DNA of 64,000 bases from Pseudohongiella sp. Its GTDB lineage: Bacteria > Pseudomonadota > Gammaproteobacteria > Pseudomonadales > Pseudohongiellaceae. The position numbers were made by a program, and so were the translations under genes. Under the pieces are notes generated by a model. That model had not been told where the DNA came from and made no database searches. It saw only the letters and a program-made list of their open reading frames with translations. Positions 53,858 to 62,296 of this stretch are shown here, piece by piece (the stretch's first letter is position 1; the number at the start of each line of letters is the position of its first letter). The DNA lies in NCBI GenBank assembly GCA_030696315.1, contig JAUYSM010000049.1, positions 1 to 64,000 of the forward strand, in the 5' to 3' direction.

Positions 53858-54067
53858 TCATTCCGGCGATTGAGATGCCGTTGCACGATTGATCAGGCCC
53901 GCCGCCCGCGTGCGCGCTGCGCGCTGCTGGAACGATTCCTGATGACGAGTGATTTCCGGTTGTTTACCGATGTCACGGTTATCAATATCGTCACTGAAAT
54001 AGAGGGCAGACGAGATCAACATGGCTATAGAATTTATGGCGATCGCTGGCAGTAGTCCGGTCTTCAT
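53858..54067 (-). CDS. Possible small membrane protein, 69 aa
   Basis: An ORF on the minus strand preceded by AAAGGAGG 8 bases before the ATG at 54067 (a GTG three bases earlier is also possible). The product has a hydrophobic N-terminus (LLPAIAINSIAMLISSALYF) and a charged, Arg/Gln-rich tail, so it may be a single-pass peptide. No family is recognised. The strong RBS is the main support. It lies 121 bases upstream of mrpE on the same strand. Confidence 0.5.
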   Translation of the reverse strand: MKTGLLPAIAINSIAMLISSALYFSDDIDNRDIGKQPEITRHQESFQQRAARTRAAGLINRATASQSPE

Positions 54068-54265
54068 CACAAAAACCTCCTTTCAAGCTGGCGTCAGATA
54101 TTTACATCAACAATGTGAAAAAGTATGTCAAAAGTGCAAATAAGTATGTGTTGCCTTGCTGCATGCTGCGATCAGGTCGGGGATTGTGTTATGTTGCGCC
54201 CCACTCAGTATCTGAGCGCACCTTGTTGTTGAAGCGGTTGTCACTGGGCAGTGTTAGGGGGGGAT
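54068..54265. other. Intergenic region between small ORF and response regulator
   Basis: About 200 bases between divergent genes, AT-rich around 54095-54150. It should hold the promoters of both directions; I cannot assign a specific -35/-10 pair. Confidence 0.5.
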
Positions 54266-54985
54266 ATGACAGTCAGCCATAGTGTTTTGGTCGTTGATGA
54301 TGACAAAGATATTCGCGACCTGTTGCACAAATTGTTTCTGGCAGAAGGTTACCGATGTTCTGTTGCCAGTAACGGTGATGAAATGTTTGCACGGCTTGCC
54401 CAGGAGAGGTTTGATCTGATCTTGCTGGATGTGATGATGCCTGGGCGAGACGGTTTTGAATTGTGCAGAACCCTGCAGTCTGACCCGGCCATGCCGCCGG
54501 TGATCATGCTGACGGCAAAAGACGAGGAAATTGATCGTGTTGTTGGCCTCGAGTTAGGGGCAGATGATTACATCGTCAAACCGTTCGGGCGGCGGGAACT
54601 GATGGCCCGTGTAAAAGTGGTGTTCCGGCGTGTGCAAAGCAGCCACCGGCGCGTCAGTGGCGTGAAGGGCAACTTCCTGTTCGGTGACTGGTGCTTCCGG
54701 CCTGCCCAGATGGAACTGGTCGACAGTGAGTCCGCCGTTGTCCCCTTGTCATCAAGCGAAACCGAGCTGTTGCTGGCGTTTGTTCAGAATCCACAAATAC
54801 CCTTGTCGCGCGATCGTTTGTTGGATTTGACCAAAGGTCGGTCGGTCGCCCCGTTTGACCGCAGCATCGATTCTCATATCAGTCGCCTGCGCCGCAAGCT
54901 GCGAGACGACGCAAAACAGCCCGAGATCATCAAAACGTCGTGGGGCAAAGGTTACATCTTCACGTTTGCTGTTGAGTCTGTGTAA
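54266..54985 (+). CDS. OmpR-family response regulator
   Basis: A 239-aa regulator. Receiver domain: VLVVDDDKDIRDLL, phospho-acceptor D55 in LILLDVMMPGRDG, switch Thr/Lys in MLTAKDEEID and PFGRRELMARV. The C-terminal winged helix has SSSETELLLAFVQNPQIPLSRDRLLDLTKGR and SIDSHISRLRRKL. ATG 54266 follows a GGGGGGG stretch. It overlaps the histidine kinase start by one base (TAATG). Confidence 0.9.
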   Translation: MTVSHSVLVVDDDKDIRDLLHKLFLAEGYRCSVASNGDEMFARLAQERFDLILLDVMMPGRDGFELCRTLQSDPAMPPVIMLTAKDEEIDRVVGLELGADDYIVKPFGRRELMARVKVVFRRVQSSHRRVSGVKGNFLFGDWCFRPAQMELVDSESAVVPLSSSETELLLAFVQNPQIPLSRDRLLDLTKGRSVAPFDRSIDSHISRLRRKLRDDAKQPEIIKTSWGKGYIFTFAVESV

Positions 54986-56367
54986 TGATGGTGCCGGCAA
55001 CACTCAGCAATCGCTTCCTCACTCTCAGGGCGAGAGCGCTGCTGGTGCTGACCGCCATTTTTACGGTATCCCATCTGCTCAGTCTGATGGTGTATGAGTC
55101 TAATCGGCATAGAGTTGTACTGCTGACTGAAGCCGTGGATCTGGCAGACCGTATTATTGGCATTGTGGATCTTGCAGAGCGTTTTCCTCAGTCAGATCGT
55201 GCGCAGATCCTGGCCGCTGCGCAGACACAGTTCCTGTTTATGTATCCCGACGTTATCCAGTCTGCGGATGCCAATTGTGAGCAAAATGAGTTTTCTATCC
55301 GGATAACAGAACGTTTGAACAGCTGGTTCACCCTGTACCCGGGATTGGATGCCACCGTGTGTGTGGTGGATGTGAGCACGGATCATCGCCTGGCAGACCC
55401 GTTGATTGGCTCTGTCTCAGGTCTGGATGCGCTGGTGTATATTGATTTTCCGGATGGAGAACAGGCGATATTTCGCGCGATCCTGCCGGAAGCACAGTCT
55501 CTGTTTCGAGACATGATGCTGGTGTATTTCCTGTTGGTGGGCATGGCGAGCCTGCTGGTTGGCTGGTACCTGATCAGCAAAGTCTTGACCCCCTTGGGGC
55601 ATCTGGCAAACGCTGCCGATGTCATCGGAACCAATCTGGACGCCCCTGCGTTGGACGAACGTGGTCCATCCGAGGTGGCAAGTGCTGCCCGGGCGTTTAA
55701 CCGCATGCAAGCGCGCTTAAAACGCCTCGTGCACGGGCAGACAGAAATGATTGGTGCTATTTCCCATGATTTACGCTCGGCGGCGACTCGGTTACAACTG
55801 CGCGCAGAGTTGCTCGACAACGAGCACGAGCGCGAGGGCATGCTGCGCGTTGTCTCTGACATGCGACATATGATTGAGTCCGTGCTGGATTTTGTCAGGG
55901 GAGTTGAGCCAAACGAAAAACCGCGCCGCACCGATGTGATTGCCCTGTTGGAGAGCATGATCAGTGATCTGCAGGAAGAAGGGTATCCCCTTCATTTTGC
56001 CACCCAAGAGCAAAGTGTCTTGATGACATGCAGGCCAGTCTCGCTGCGCCGCTGTTTTCAGAACCTCATTGATAATGCGATCAAATATGGCCAGGAAGCA
56101 TGGGTCAGCTGCCAGGTCGAACCCAATTGCCTGCGGATTGTGGTTGAGGATCGCGGGCCAGGTGTGGCGGAGAGTGAGTTGCAAAACATTCTCAGACCTT
56201 TTTACCGGCTTGATAGTTCGCGTAATCGCGACAGCGGTGGAATCGGGCTGGGTCTGGCCATCACTCAGAATATTGTGCAGCTTCATGGAGGCAAGGTCTT
56301 GATCAGCAACCTGACGGGCACCCCGCACAGCGGTTTGCGGGTTGAGATCGTGTTGCCGCGGCCATGA
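54985..56367 (+). CDS. Membrane sensor histidine kinase
   Basis: A 460-aa kinase: helix 1 (about residues 14-37), a ~130-residue periplasmic sensor with two cysteines (NCEQNEF, TVCVVD), helix 2 (about 174-195), HAMP, HisKA with H261 in GAISHDLRSAATRL, N box NLIDNAIKYG, G1 VEDRGPGV and G2 GIGLGLAITQNIV. It is the partner of the preceding regulator. The ATGA overlap with earP means sensor and translation-factor-modification genes share a transcript. Confidence 0.9.
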   Translation: MMVPATLSNRFLTLRARALLVLTAIFTVSHLLSLMVYESNRHRVVLLTEAVDLADRIIGIVDLAERFPQSDRAQILAAAQTQFLFMYPDVIQSADANCEQNEFSIRITERLNSWFTLYPGLDATVCVVDVSTDHRLADPLIGSVSGLDALVYIDFPDGEQAIFRAILPEAQSLFRDMMLVYFLLVGMASLLVGWYLISKVLTPLGHLANAADVIGTNLDAPALDERGPSEVASAARAFNRMQARLKRLVHGQTEMIGAISHDLRSAATRLQLRAELLDNEHEREGMLRVVSDMRHMIESVLDFVRGVEPNEKPRRTDVIALLESMISDLQEEGYPLHFATQEQSVLMTCRPVSLRRCFQNLIDNAIKYGQEAWVSCQVEPNCLRIVVEDRGPGVAESELQNILRPFYRLDSSRNRDSGGIGLGLAITQNIVQLHGGKVLISNLTGTPHSGLRVEIVLPRP

Positions 56368-57572
56368 CAACGCGGTGGACAGTGTTTTGCGCCATCATAG
56401 ACAACTTCGGGGACATCGGGGTGTGCTGGCGGCTGGCGCGACAACTGAGGCAAGAACATGCGCTAGACCTTGAGTTGTGGGTGGATGATTGGCTGGCACT
56501 GTCAGCATTTCTAAAGGCGCAATTACCTGAATTGCATGATCAGAATGGTAGTCTGGACCAGGATACCCTGCTGGCTGACGGCGTCTTGCTGCGACGCTGG
56601 CACAATCCCTGGCAAGGCGACGCGGCGATTGATGATCATATTGCAAAATCCGATGTCATTATCGAAGCGTTTGGCTGTGAATTGCCGGCGAGTGTGAAGC
56701 TCGCCTTGGGCAAGGTGCAAAAGCCAGTGTTATGGCTGAATCTGGAATACCTGAGCGCAGAGCAATGGGTCAAAGAATGCCATGGTTTGTCGTCGCCACA
56801 GCCGGTTGCCAAACAGGTTAGAAAGCACTTCTTTTTCCCGGGTTTTGAACAGGGGACCGGCGGTCTGCTGCGCGAAGCAGATATCCTTGAAAATCACGCA
56901 CGCTGGCAACAACACGCTGAAAGGCGTCAGCAACTGCTGCAAATGACCGGGCTGGGCGCCAAAAATCAAGCTGACCACTTGCTGGTATCCTTGTTCAGTT
57001 ATGACACGCCAGCTTTGTCTGGTTGGTTAGATGCCCTGGCAGAGCAAACGCAGCCTGCTATCTGTTTTGTTCCCGAAGGCAAAAGTCTGACTGCAGTATC
57101 GCGTCACTTCGCGAGGCCCGAACTGGTCGCTGGTGATGTCGTGAGCGCAGGTGCGTTAAGCGTGGCTGTGCTGCCGTTCCGTTCCCAGAATGACTATGAT
57201 GAGTTGCTTAGCCTGTGTGACTTTAATCTGGTGCGCGGCGAAGACTCGTTTGTGCGTGCACAATGGGCTGCCCGGCCCTTTATCTGGCATATTTATCCGC
57301 AAGAAGATGGTGTACATATGCTCAAATTACAGGCATTTGAGCATTTATATCTCGATGGATTGGAAACGGAGGCGGCAAAAGCCTGGCGTGCGTTCTCAAA
57401 TGGCTGGAATCAGGGTGAAGATTGCCGCGAATTATGGCATTATCTGCGCCCTCAACTTTCAGGCTTGCAGTCGCATGGCCGGAAATGGCAGAAAAAACTG
57501 GCTGTAATGCCTGATTTGGCAACAAATCTGGTGAATTTTGAAACCCTTTTTAAATTGAGTGCTCACCCATGA
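56364..57572 (+). CDS. earP: EF-P arginine rhamnosyltransferase EarP
   Basis: A 402-aa GT-B glycosyltransferase that transfers rhamnose from dTDP-beta-L-rhamnose to Arg32 of EF-P. The N-terminus FCAIIDNFGDIGVCWRLARQL carries the nucleotide-sugar/catalytic Asp region (DNFGDIGV), and FNLVRGEDSFVRAQWAARPFIWHIYPQEDGVH is the diagnostic C-terminal donor-binding motif with the conserved RGEDS and YPQ elements. The start overlaps the kinase stop, and the stop overlaps efp (ATGA), so enzyme and substrate are translationally coupled. Confidence 0.95.
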   Translation: MTTRWTVFCAIIDNFGDIGVCWRLARQLRQEHALDLELWVDDWLALSAFLKAQLPELHDQNGSLDQDTLLADGVLLRRWHNPWQGDAAIDDHIAKSDVIIEAFGCELPASVKLALGKVQKPVLWLNLEYLSAEQWVKECHGLSSPQPVAKQVRKHFFFPGFEQGTGGLLREADILENHARWQQHAERRQQLLQMTGLGAKNQADHLLVSLFSYDTPALSGWLDALAEQTQPAICFVPEGKSLTAVSRHFARPELVAGDVVSAGALSVAVLPFRSQNDYDELLSLCDFNLVRGEDSFVRAQWAARPFIWHIYPQEDGVHMLKLQAFEHLYLDGLETEAAKAWRAFSNGWNQGEDCRELWHYLRPQLSGLQSHGRKWQKKLAVMPDLATNLVNFETLFKLSAHP

Positions 57573-58135
57573 AAACCGCACAAGAAATCAAACCCGGCCA
57601 GGTCATCATGATTGACGGGTCGCCCTGGAAGGTCCAGAAGAACGAGTTCAACCGCGCCGGCCGCAGCTCAGCGATCAACAAAATGAAGCTGAAGAACATC
57701 CTGAATGGCATGCAGACTGAAACCACGTTCAAGTGTGACGACAAACTGGAATACATCGTTCTGGAACAGAAAGAGGTCACCTATTCCTACTTTGCTGATC
57801 CGATGTATGTGTTTGTGGATTCAGACTACGAACAGATCGAAATCGAAAAAGACGACCTTGAAAACGTCTTGATGTACATCGAAGACGGTATGGAAGATGT
57901 GTGTCAGGCCGTGTTCTACAACACCAAAGTCATCTCTGTAGACCTGCCCAAAACTATCGTTCGCCAGATTGCCTACACTGAACCGTCAGTGCGTGGTGAT
58001 ACCTCAGGCAAAGTGACCAAGGTTGCACGCCTGAACAATGGCCACGAGCTGCAAGTGTCTTCGTTCTGCGAAATCGGTGATTTTATCGAGATCGATACCT
58101 TGACCGGTGAGTACAAGGCACGCGTCAAGCGCTGA
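57569..58135 (+). CDS. efp: Translation elongation factor P
   Basis: A 188-aa factor that rescues ribosomes stalled at polyproline stretches. Domain I loop reads EFNRAGRSSAINK, with arginine exactly at position 32, the residue rhamnosylated by EarP (lysine in the EpmA/YjeK systems). KOW-like domain I is followed by two OB domains ending in IEIDTLTGEYKARVKR. It is adjacent to earP, and the pair is self-consistent. Confidence 0.97.
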   Translation: MKTAQEIKPGQVIMIDGSPWKVQKNEFNRAGRSSAINKMKLKNILNGMQTETTFKCDDKLEYIVLEQKEVTYSYFADPMYVFVDSDYEQIEIEKDDLENVLMYIEDGMEDVCQAVFYNTKVISVDLPKTIVRQIAYTEPSVRGDTSGKVTKVARLNNGHELQVSSFCEIGDFIEIDTLTGEYKARVKR

Positions 58136-58148
58136 GTTTTGTGTGATG

Positions 58149-58179
58149 TCTTGCCTGCGTCACTATGTCGCAGGCAAGA
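58149..58179 (+). terminator. Hairpin after efp
   Basis: TCTTGCCTGCG-TCACTATGT-CGCAGGCAAGA is a perfect 11-bp stem 13 bases after the efp stop. Only TCTCCCTTT follows, not a clean T-run, so termination may be partial and allow read-through into the redoxin gene. Confidence 0.6.
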
Positions 58180-58236
58180 TCTCCCTTTAGCGCGCATAAT
58201 TCACGTCAACATATGGGTTATAGAGAGGGCGCGACC

Positions 58237-58833
58237 ATGAAAAGATTATCAGCACTGATTTTAATGCCGTTGTTGCTGCTGTTTGCCGCGGCAGGCAACG
58301 CCGATGACTATCTGAAAACCATCAAAGAGTTTTCACTGACGGATCATCGTGGCGTCACCCATACCATGGAAGAGTATACCGACAAGGATTTTGTGGTGAT
58401 GTACATCCACGGGTCCGGATGCCCGATCGCGCGCTTGTCAGTGCCGACCTTCCTGTCTATCCGGGATGATTACCAGCCCAAAAATATTCAGTTCCTGATG
58501 CTCAACTCTTTTATTCAGGACGATATTCCGCGTATTGCGAAAGAAGCGGAAGACTTCAAAATTGACTTTCCCATTCTCAAAGACGCTGACCAGTCCGTGG
58601 CGCGCTCGTTGGGTGTAGAGCGTACGGCGGAAGTCTTTATCATTGATCCACGCACCCGCAAAGTGCTGTTCCGTGGCCCGATTGATGATTCACTAGGTTA
58701 CGAGACACAGCGCGTGAACACCGAGCACAACTACCTCCGTGATGCACTGGACACGGTGATGGCGGGTGGTACGGTAGATATCAACGACATCCCTGATTCC
58801 AAAGGTTGCCTCGTTGGCTTTTTCCTGAGCTGA
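58237..58833 (+). CDS. Exported redoxin-like (AhpC/TSA) protein
   Basis: A 198-aa thioredoxin-fold protein with a signal peptide (ALILMPLLLLFAAAGNA). The redox site reads HGSGCPIARLSVPTF, a single cysteine followed by Pro, with no CxxC and no obvious resolving cysteine except one near the C-terminus (KGCLVGF). RTAEVFIIDPRTRKVLFRGPIDD carries the cis-Pro-region equivalent. Probably a periplasmic thiol peroxidase or redox partner. ATG 58237 has GAGAGGG upstream. Confidence 0.8.
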   Translation: MKRLSALILMPLLLLFAAAGNADDYLKTIKEFSLTDHRGVTHTMEEYTDKDFVVMYIHGSGCPIARLSVPTFLSIRDDYQPKNIQFLMLNSFIQDDIPRIAKEAEDFKIDFPILKDADQSVARSLGVERTAEVFIIDPRTRKVLFRGPIDDSLGYETQRVNTEHNYLRDALDTVMAGGTVDINDIPDSKGCLVGFFLS

Positions 58834-58872
58834 TCCGACTTGAACGGTAGTCCACCAAAGACGATTCAAAAC

Positions 58873-58891
58873 CCGCCTGCTCGGCAGGCGG
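58873..58891. terminator. Hairpin between convergent redoxin and MarR genes
   Basis: CCGCCTGC-TCG-GCAGGCGG is a perfect 8-bp stem with 3-base loop between two convergent genes. No T-run is present on either side; it may still act as a bidirectional transcript-end structure. Confidence 0.5.
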
Positions 58892-58928
58892 ATGTGCGGT
58901 CGTGGGGAATACGTGTCTTTTTTGTCGC

Positions 58929-59396
58929 TTAGTCAACGGGCGCTTGCGTAATCTGGTGCTGTAAGCCCAGCGCCTGCAGGACCTGTCTTAATTCAGCTCT
59001 TTGCTTTTTCGGCAGATGTCCAAAAAACAAATCATCATTTCTGTCAGCAATGGCAGCGAGAATCGGCAGCAGCTGGTTTCCCTCAGTGGTAAGCGTCAGC
59101 AACTGGTCCCGGCCGCTGCGCTGCGAGATGCGGCGTTCTACCAATGCTCTGGCTTCAAGTCTGCTTACAATTTTGGATGTGGCGCCTTTGGTCATGCCAA
59201 GCGTGAACTGAAGTTCAGCATGGCTGACGCCCTCACGTTGATACAACGTGCGCATAACCACCCACTCAGATACGGAAATATCTCGGCTTTTCAATAGCTT
59301 CTCAAAATTCCCAGAGACTTGGTTGGAGATAAAGCGCATCCAGAAACCCAGATGGGCCTCAAGTGGACTGACGGAGGGGAGTTTGTATTGGCTCAT
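58929..59396 (-). CDS. MarR-family transcriptional regulator
   Basis: A 155-aa regulator. Winged helix: VSEWVVMRTLYQREGVSHAELQFTLGMTKGATSKIVSRLEARALVERRISQRSGRDQLLTLT, with the DQL beta-wing typical of MarR. ATG 59396 (MSQYKLPSVSPLEAHLGF) was chosen because two palindromes lie immediately upstream and would be coding with the longer start. The neighbouring D-aminoacylase gene is upstream on the same strand; the redoxin gene is convergent. Confidence 0.85.
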   Translation of the reverse strand: MSQYKLPSVSPLEAHLGFWMRFISNQVSGNFEKLLKSRDISVSEWVVMRTLYQREGVSHAELQFTLGMTKGATSKIVSRLEARALVERRISQRSGRDQLLTLTTEGNQLLPILAAIADRNDDLFFGHLPKKQRAELRQVLQALGLQHQITQAPVD

Positions 59397-59400
59397 GATG

Positions 59401-59414
59401 GTTTCCACGGAAAC
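59401..59414. promoter_or_regulatory. MarR operator candidate, proximal
   Basis: GTTTCCACGGAAAC, an almost perfect 14-bp palindrome (one central mismatch pair), ends 5 bases from the MarR start. It is one of two sites whose starts are exactly 30 bp apart. Confidence 0.7.
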
Positions 59415-59430
59415 AAGTCTGGCAATCATA

Positions 59431-59444
59431 GTTTCCATGGAAAC
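59431..59444. promoter_or_regulatory. MarR operator candidate, distal
   Basis: GTTTCCATGGAAAC is a perfect 14-bp palindrome. With the proximal copy, 30 bp (three helical turns) away, it would place two MarR dimers on the same face of the promoter, consistent with autorepression. Confidence 0.75.
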
Positions 59445-59544
59445 ATTCGTCAAGGGCTGCCTGGTTGACCCGACCATGGCCCGGAACGCCGACATCAAAA
59501 AGGATGCAACCTTTGACGCTGTGCTGGCCAGCTAAAACCCGCGA

Positions 59545-61185
59545 TCATGGCAAGTCCGTCGAGCGCACAATAACCCCGGGGCGTGCACCCGTCATGGCGC
59601 TATCCAGCAGCACAGCTTCACCGGCCACAAACACATGCACGGCGCCTTCGGCGTATTGATGTGGGTCAGCAAAACTGGTCAACTCCTTCACGCTGGCAAT
59701 ATCTAGCACCGCTATATCCGCGATGGCACCGGGTACCAGATAACCTCTATTGCCCAGTTTAAGCCGGTCGGCAGGCATGCCGCTGACCTTATGGATGGCG
59801 GTGTGGACGGGCACAATGCCCAGATCGCGGGCGTAATGGCCAATCAGGCGCGCGAATGTGCCGTAATTTCGTGGGTGAACTGCGCGATCGGATGGACCTT
59901 CAATGCCGCCATCCGATGCGATCATGGTACGTGGATGGCGCATGATATTGTGGATGTCTTCCTCAACCATCGCGTGAAATACTGCGCTACAGTTGCCTGC
60001 GGCAACCAACTCAATCAATAACTCGGCGGCATTGGTTTTACTGGTTTCGCGGTTTTGTCTGCGCAGCACTTCACTCAGATTCAAACCGTTGAGAGACGCA
60101 TCGTGTGGGCATCCTGCCAGTACAACATTCGCGGGATCATTGCCGCCGCGGTCGACTTCAATGTTGTACACGATATCACTGCGCAAACGTGAGCGTTGCG
60201 CCGGGTCGGCCATTCGCATCAGCAGCGCATCCCGGCCACCATCGAGCGCCCAGCCAGGGAACAGGATCTGTAAGTTTGTGGATGACGCAGTGTAGGGATA
60301 TTGGTCGATAGAGACGTCTACCCCGCGCGCAATGGCTTCATCGACCATGCGCAGCGACTCCACTGAGGCGCCCCACATTGGCGCACCTACTACTTTGTGA
60401 TGAGTGAGTTGGGTGGGCAGGCCGCCCTCCTCTCCAATGCGGATGGTTTCCGCCACACTGTCGAGCAGCGCAAGACCTTCCTCGCGCATGTGGCTGATGT
60501 ACATGCCGCCGTATTCTCCGGCAACCCTGGCCAGTTCAATGACTTCTTCTGTCGCGGCAAATCGACCGGGTGTATAAATCAAGCCCGATGACAAACCAAA
60601 CGCACCTTGCTGCATGCCTTGTGCAACTTGTTCGCGCATCAATTCAAGTTCTTCGTCTGTGGGCGGGCGATCATCCTCGCCTACAATCAAGCCCCGAATC
60701 GAACCGTGACCTACAAAACTGCCAAAGTTAACCGCCGCAGGCAGTGCTGCGATGGCGTCAAAGGTGTCAGACAATGGCAGCGGTGAGCCGCCGTCATTGC
60801 CACCGATGACCGTTGTGACCCCCTGACGAATCAGGTTTTCTGCATCGGGCCAGCCAAAAATGCCTTCGTCCAGATTGTCCGACAAGGCATGACTGTGAAT
60901 GTCTATAAAGCCGGGCATGACTGCTAGACCACTGACATCAATGACCGTGGTTGCCTCGTAGTTGCCTAACAAGCCTGTGGCAGCGATCAACTGTCCATTA
61001 ATTGCGATGTCGCCTTCAACCGGCAGTTCATCCGCGCCGCTGTAAATCAGACCGCCCTTGAGTACCAGGTCGTATGTAGGTAGTGACACAGGATCGGAGC
61101 TTGTTTGTTGGGCTGTTTCAGTGACATTGTCGGAGCAGGCGCTCAGTGATACCAGCAGCAACAGAGAGACCATTGTCTTGTTCAT
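59545..61185 (-). CDS. D-aminoacylase-type amidohydrolase lipoprotein
   Basis: A 546-aa zinc amidohydrolase with a lipoprotein signal (VSLLLLVSLSAC, Cys17). VMPGFIDIHSHALSDN carries the HxH metal motif; FGLSSGLIYTPGRFA, MYISHMREEG and THHKVVG contain further ligands, and MIASDGGIEGPSDRAVHPRNYGTF the terminal Asp. The family hydrolyses N-acyl-D-amino acids or cyclic dipeptide-like substrates, and fits the D-amino-acid transaminase at the start of the window. The lipid anchor places it in the envelope. Confidence 0.87.
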   Translation of the reverse strand: MNKTMVSLLLLVSLSACSDNVTETAQQTSSDPVSLPTYDLVLKGGLIYSGADELPVEGDIAINGQLIAATGLLGNYEATTVIDVSGLAVMPGFIDIHSHALSDNLDEGIFGWPDAENLIRQGVTTVIGGNDGGSPLPLSDTFDAIAALPAAVNFGSFVGHGSIRGLIVGEDDRPPTDEELELMREQVAQGMQQGAFGLSSGLIYTPGRFAATEEVIELARVAGEYGGMYISHMREEGLALLDSVAETIRIGEEGGLPTQLTHHKVVGAPMWGASVESLRMVDEAIARGVDVSIDQYPYTASSTNLQILFPGWALDGGRDALLMRMADPAQRSRLRSDIVYNIEVDRGGNDPANVVLAGCPHDASLNGLNLSEVLRRQNRETSKTNAAELLIELVAAGNCSAVFHAMVEEDIHNIMRHPRTMIASDGGIEGPSDRAVHPRNYGTFARLIGHYARDLGIVPVHTAIHKVSGMPADRLKLGNRGYLVPGAIADIAVLDIASVKELTSFADPHQYAEGAVHVFVAGEAVLLDSAMTGARPGVIVRSTDLP

Positions 61186-61472
61186 TTTTACCAGCCATGC
61201 TTGATGAGTTGACGGTTGGTCAGATGATGCCGTAAACCCGTCTGGAGTGGTACTCTGCCGCGGGAGAAGTTAACCGGATTTTTGACTTATGTTTGCAATT
61301 GTTGATGTTTAGTGCACTGCATGAACATCACGCATTGGGAAACATCCAAATAGAAACAAATTATGCCCGGCTTGCTTGCCTGTTTCGGATGCTGGATCCG
61401 CGCAACGAATTAATGGTTGTGGTGCAAATGAGCCAAACAACCCTTTTTAGCATTAAAGATGGATAATAAAGC

Positions 61473-62258
61473 ATGGTTCTGGAGTTTCTGAATAACGGTG
61501 TTCCCTGGTCAGCTGAGGATCGCATTCGAAAGCGCGGACTCATCATTGCAACGATCACCCTGATCAGCATTGTTGCCTCGCTGACCATTACCTATCTTGT
61601 ATTGTTGCTTACAGGTTACGAAAAACAGCCAATCATTTTTGTGATCGCAGTCGTGGCACCCTTGCTGATAGCGCCTGCAACCACCTGGTCAATCATCAGC
61701 CTCATGGTTGAAATACAAGATCTGGAGGAAGCCTATCGTTTGCTGGCAACCAACGATGATCTGACAGGACTTCTGCGGCGCGGCACATTCCTCAATCAAT
61801 GCCAATTGGTGGCCAATTTGTGCGACCGCAACAAGCAGACACTGGCCTTTGCCATTCTCGATCTGGATCGGTTTAAAACGGTGAATGATCGCTATGGGCA
61901 TGGCGGCGGGGATGAGGTGCTAAAGGCGTTTGCGGATATTTTGCGCCGCTCAATCAGAGCCGGTGATCTGGCGGGTCGCCTGGGCGGTGAAGAGTTTGCG
62001 CTGGCATTGCCGGGTTCATCGTTAGACGATGCGGGTCAGGTGCTGGAAAGAATCAGAGCTGAAACAGAAAAATGCAACATTCGGTATCTGCATTACATCA
62101 TCCACATCAAGGTCAGTGGAGGCCTGACCTGTGCGTCAGGCAATCAATTGCATGATATCGATGCCATGATCAGACGAGCGGATGACTTGTTATACCATGC
62201 CAAAAATCGCGGCAGAAACCGGATAGAGTCGGGGCCGCTCGCGGTGATTCAGCCCTGA
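61473..62258 (+). CDS. Membrane diguanylate cyclase (2TM-GGDEF)
   Basis: A 261-aa c-di-GMP synthase with two helices (about residues 24-50 and 54-78) and a GGDEF domain: TNDDLTGLLRRGTF, AFAILDLDRFKTVNDRYGHGGGDEVLKAFA, active site GRLGGEEFALALPG. The RAGD I-site lies five residues upstream of GGEEF. The short loop between helices suggests no extracellular sensor. It is preceded by a 287-base intergenic region in which I see no other gene. Confidence 0.88.
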   Translation: MVLEFLNNGVPWSAEDRIRKRGLIIATITLISIVASLTITYLVLLLTGYEKQPIIFVIAVVAPLLIAPATTWSIISLMVEIQDLEEAYRLLATNDDLTGLLRRGTFLNQCQLVANLCDRNKQTLAFAILDLDRFKTVNDRYGHGGGDEVLKAFADILRRSIRAGDLAGRLGGEEFALALPGSSLDDAGQVLERIRAETEKCNIRYLHYIIHIKVSGGLTCASGNQLHDIDAMIRRADDLLYHAKNRGRNRIESGPLAVIQP

Positions 62259-62296
62259 CACGCCGGGCGCTATTGCGCACCGGCATGGCCAGAGAA

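Noticed and set aside
61186-61472. Possible small RNA or gene in the 287-base gap
   Set aside because: No hairpin-terminator combination and no frame with an RBS was seen; probably just divergent promoters.
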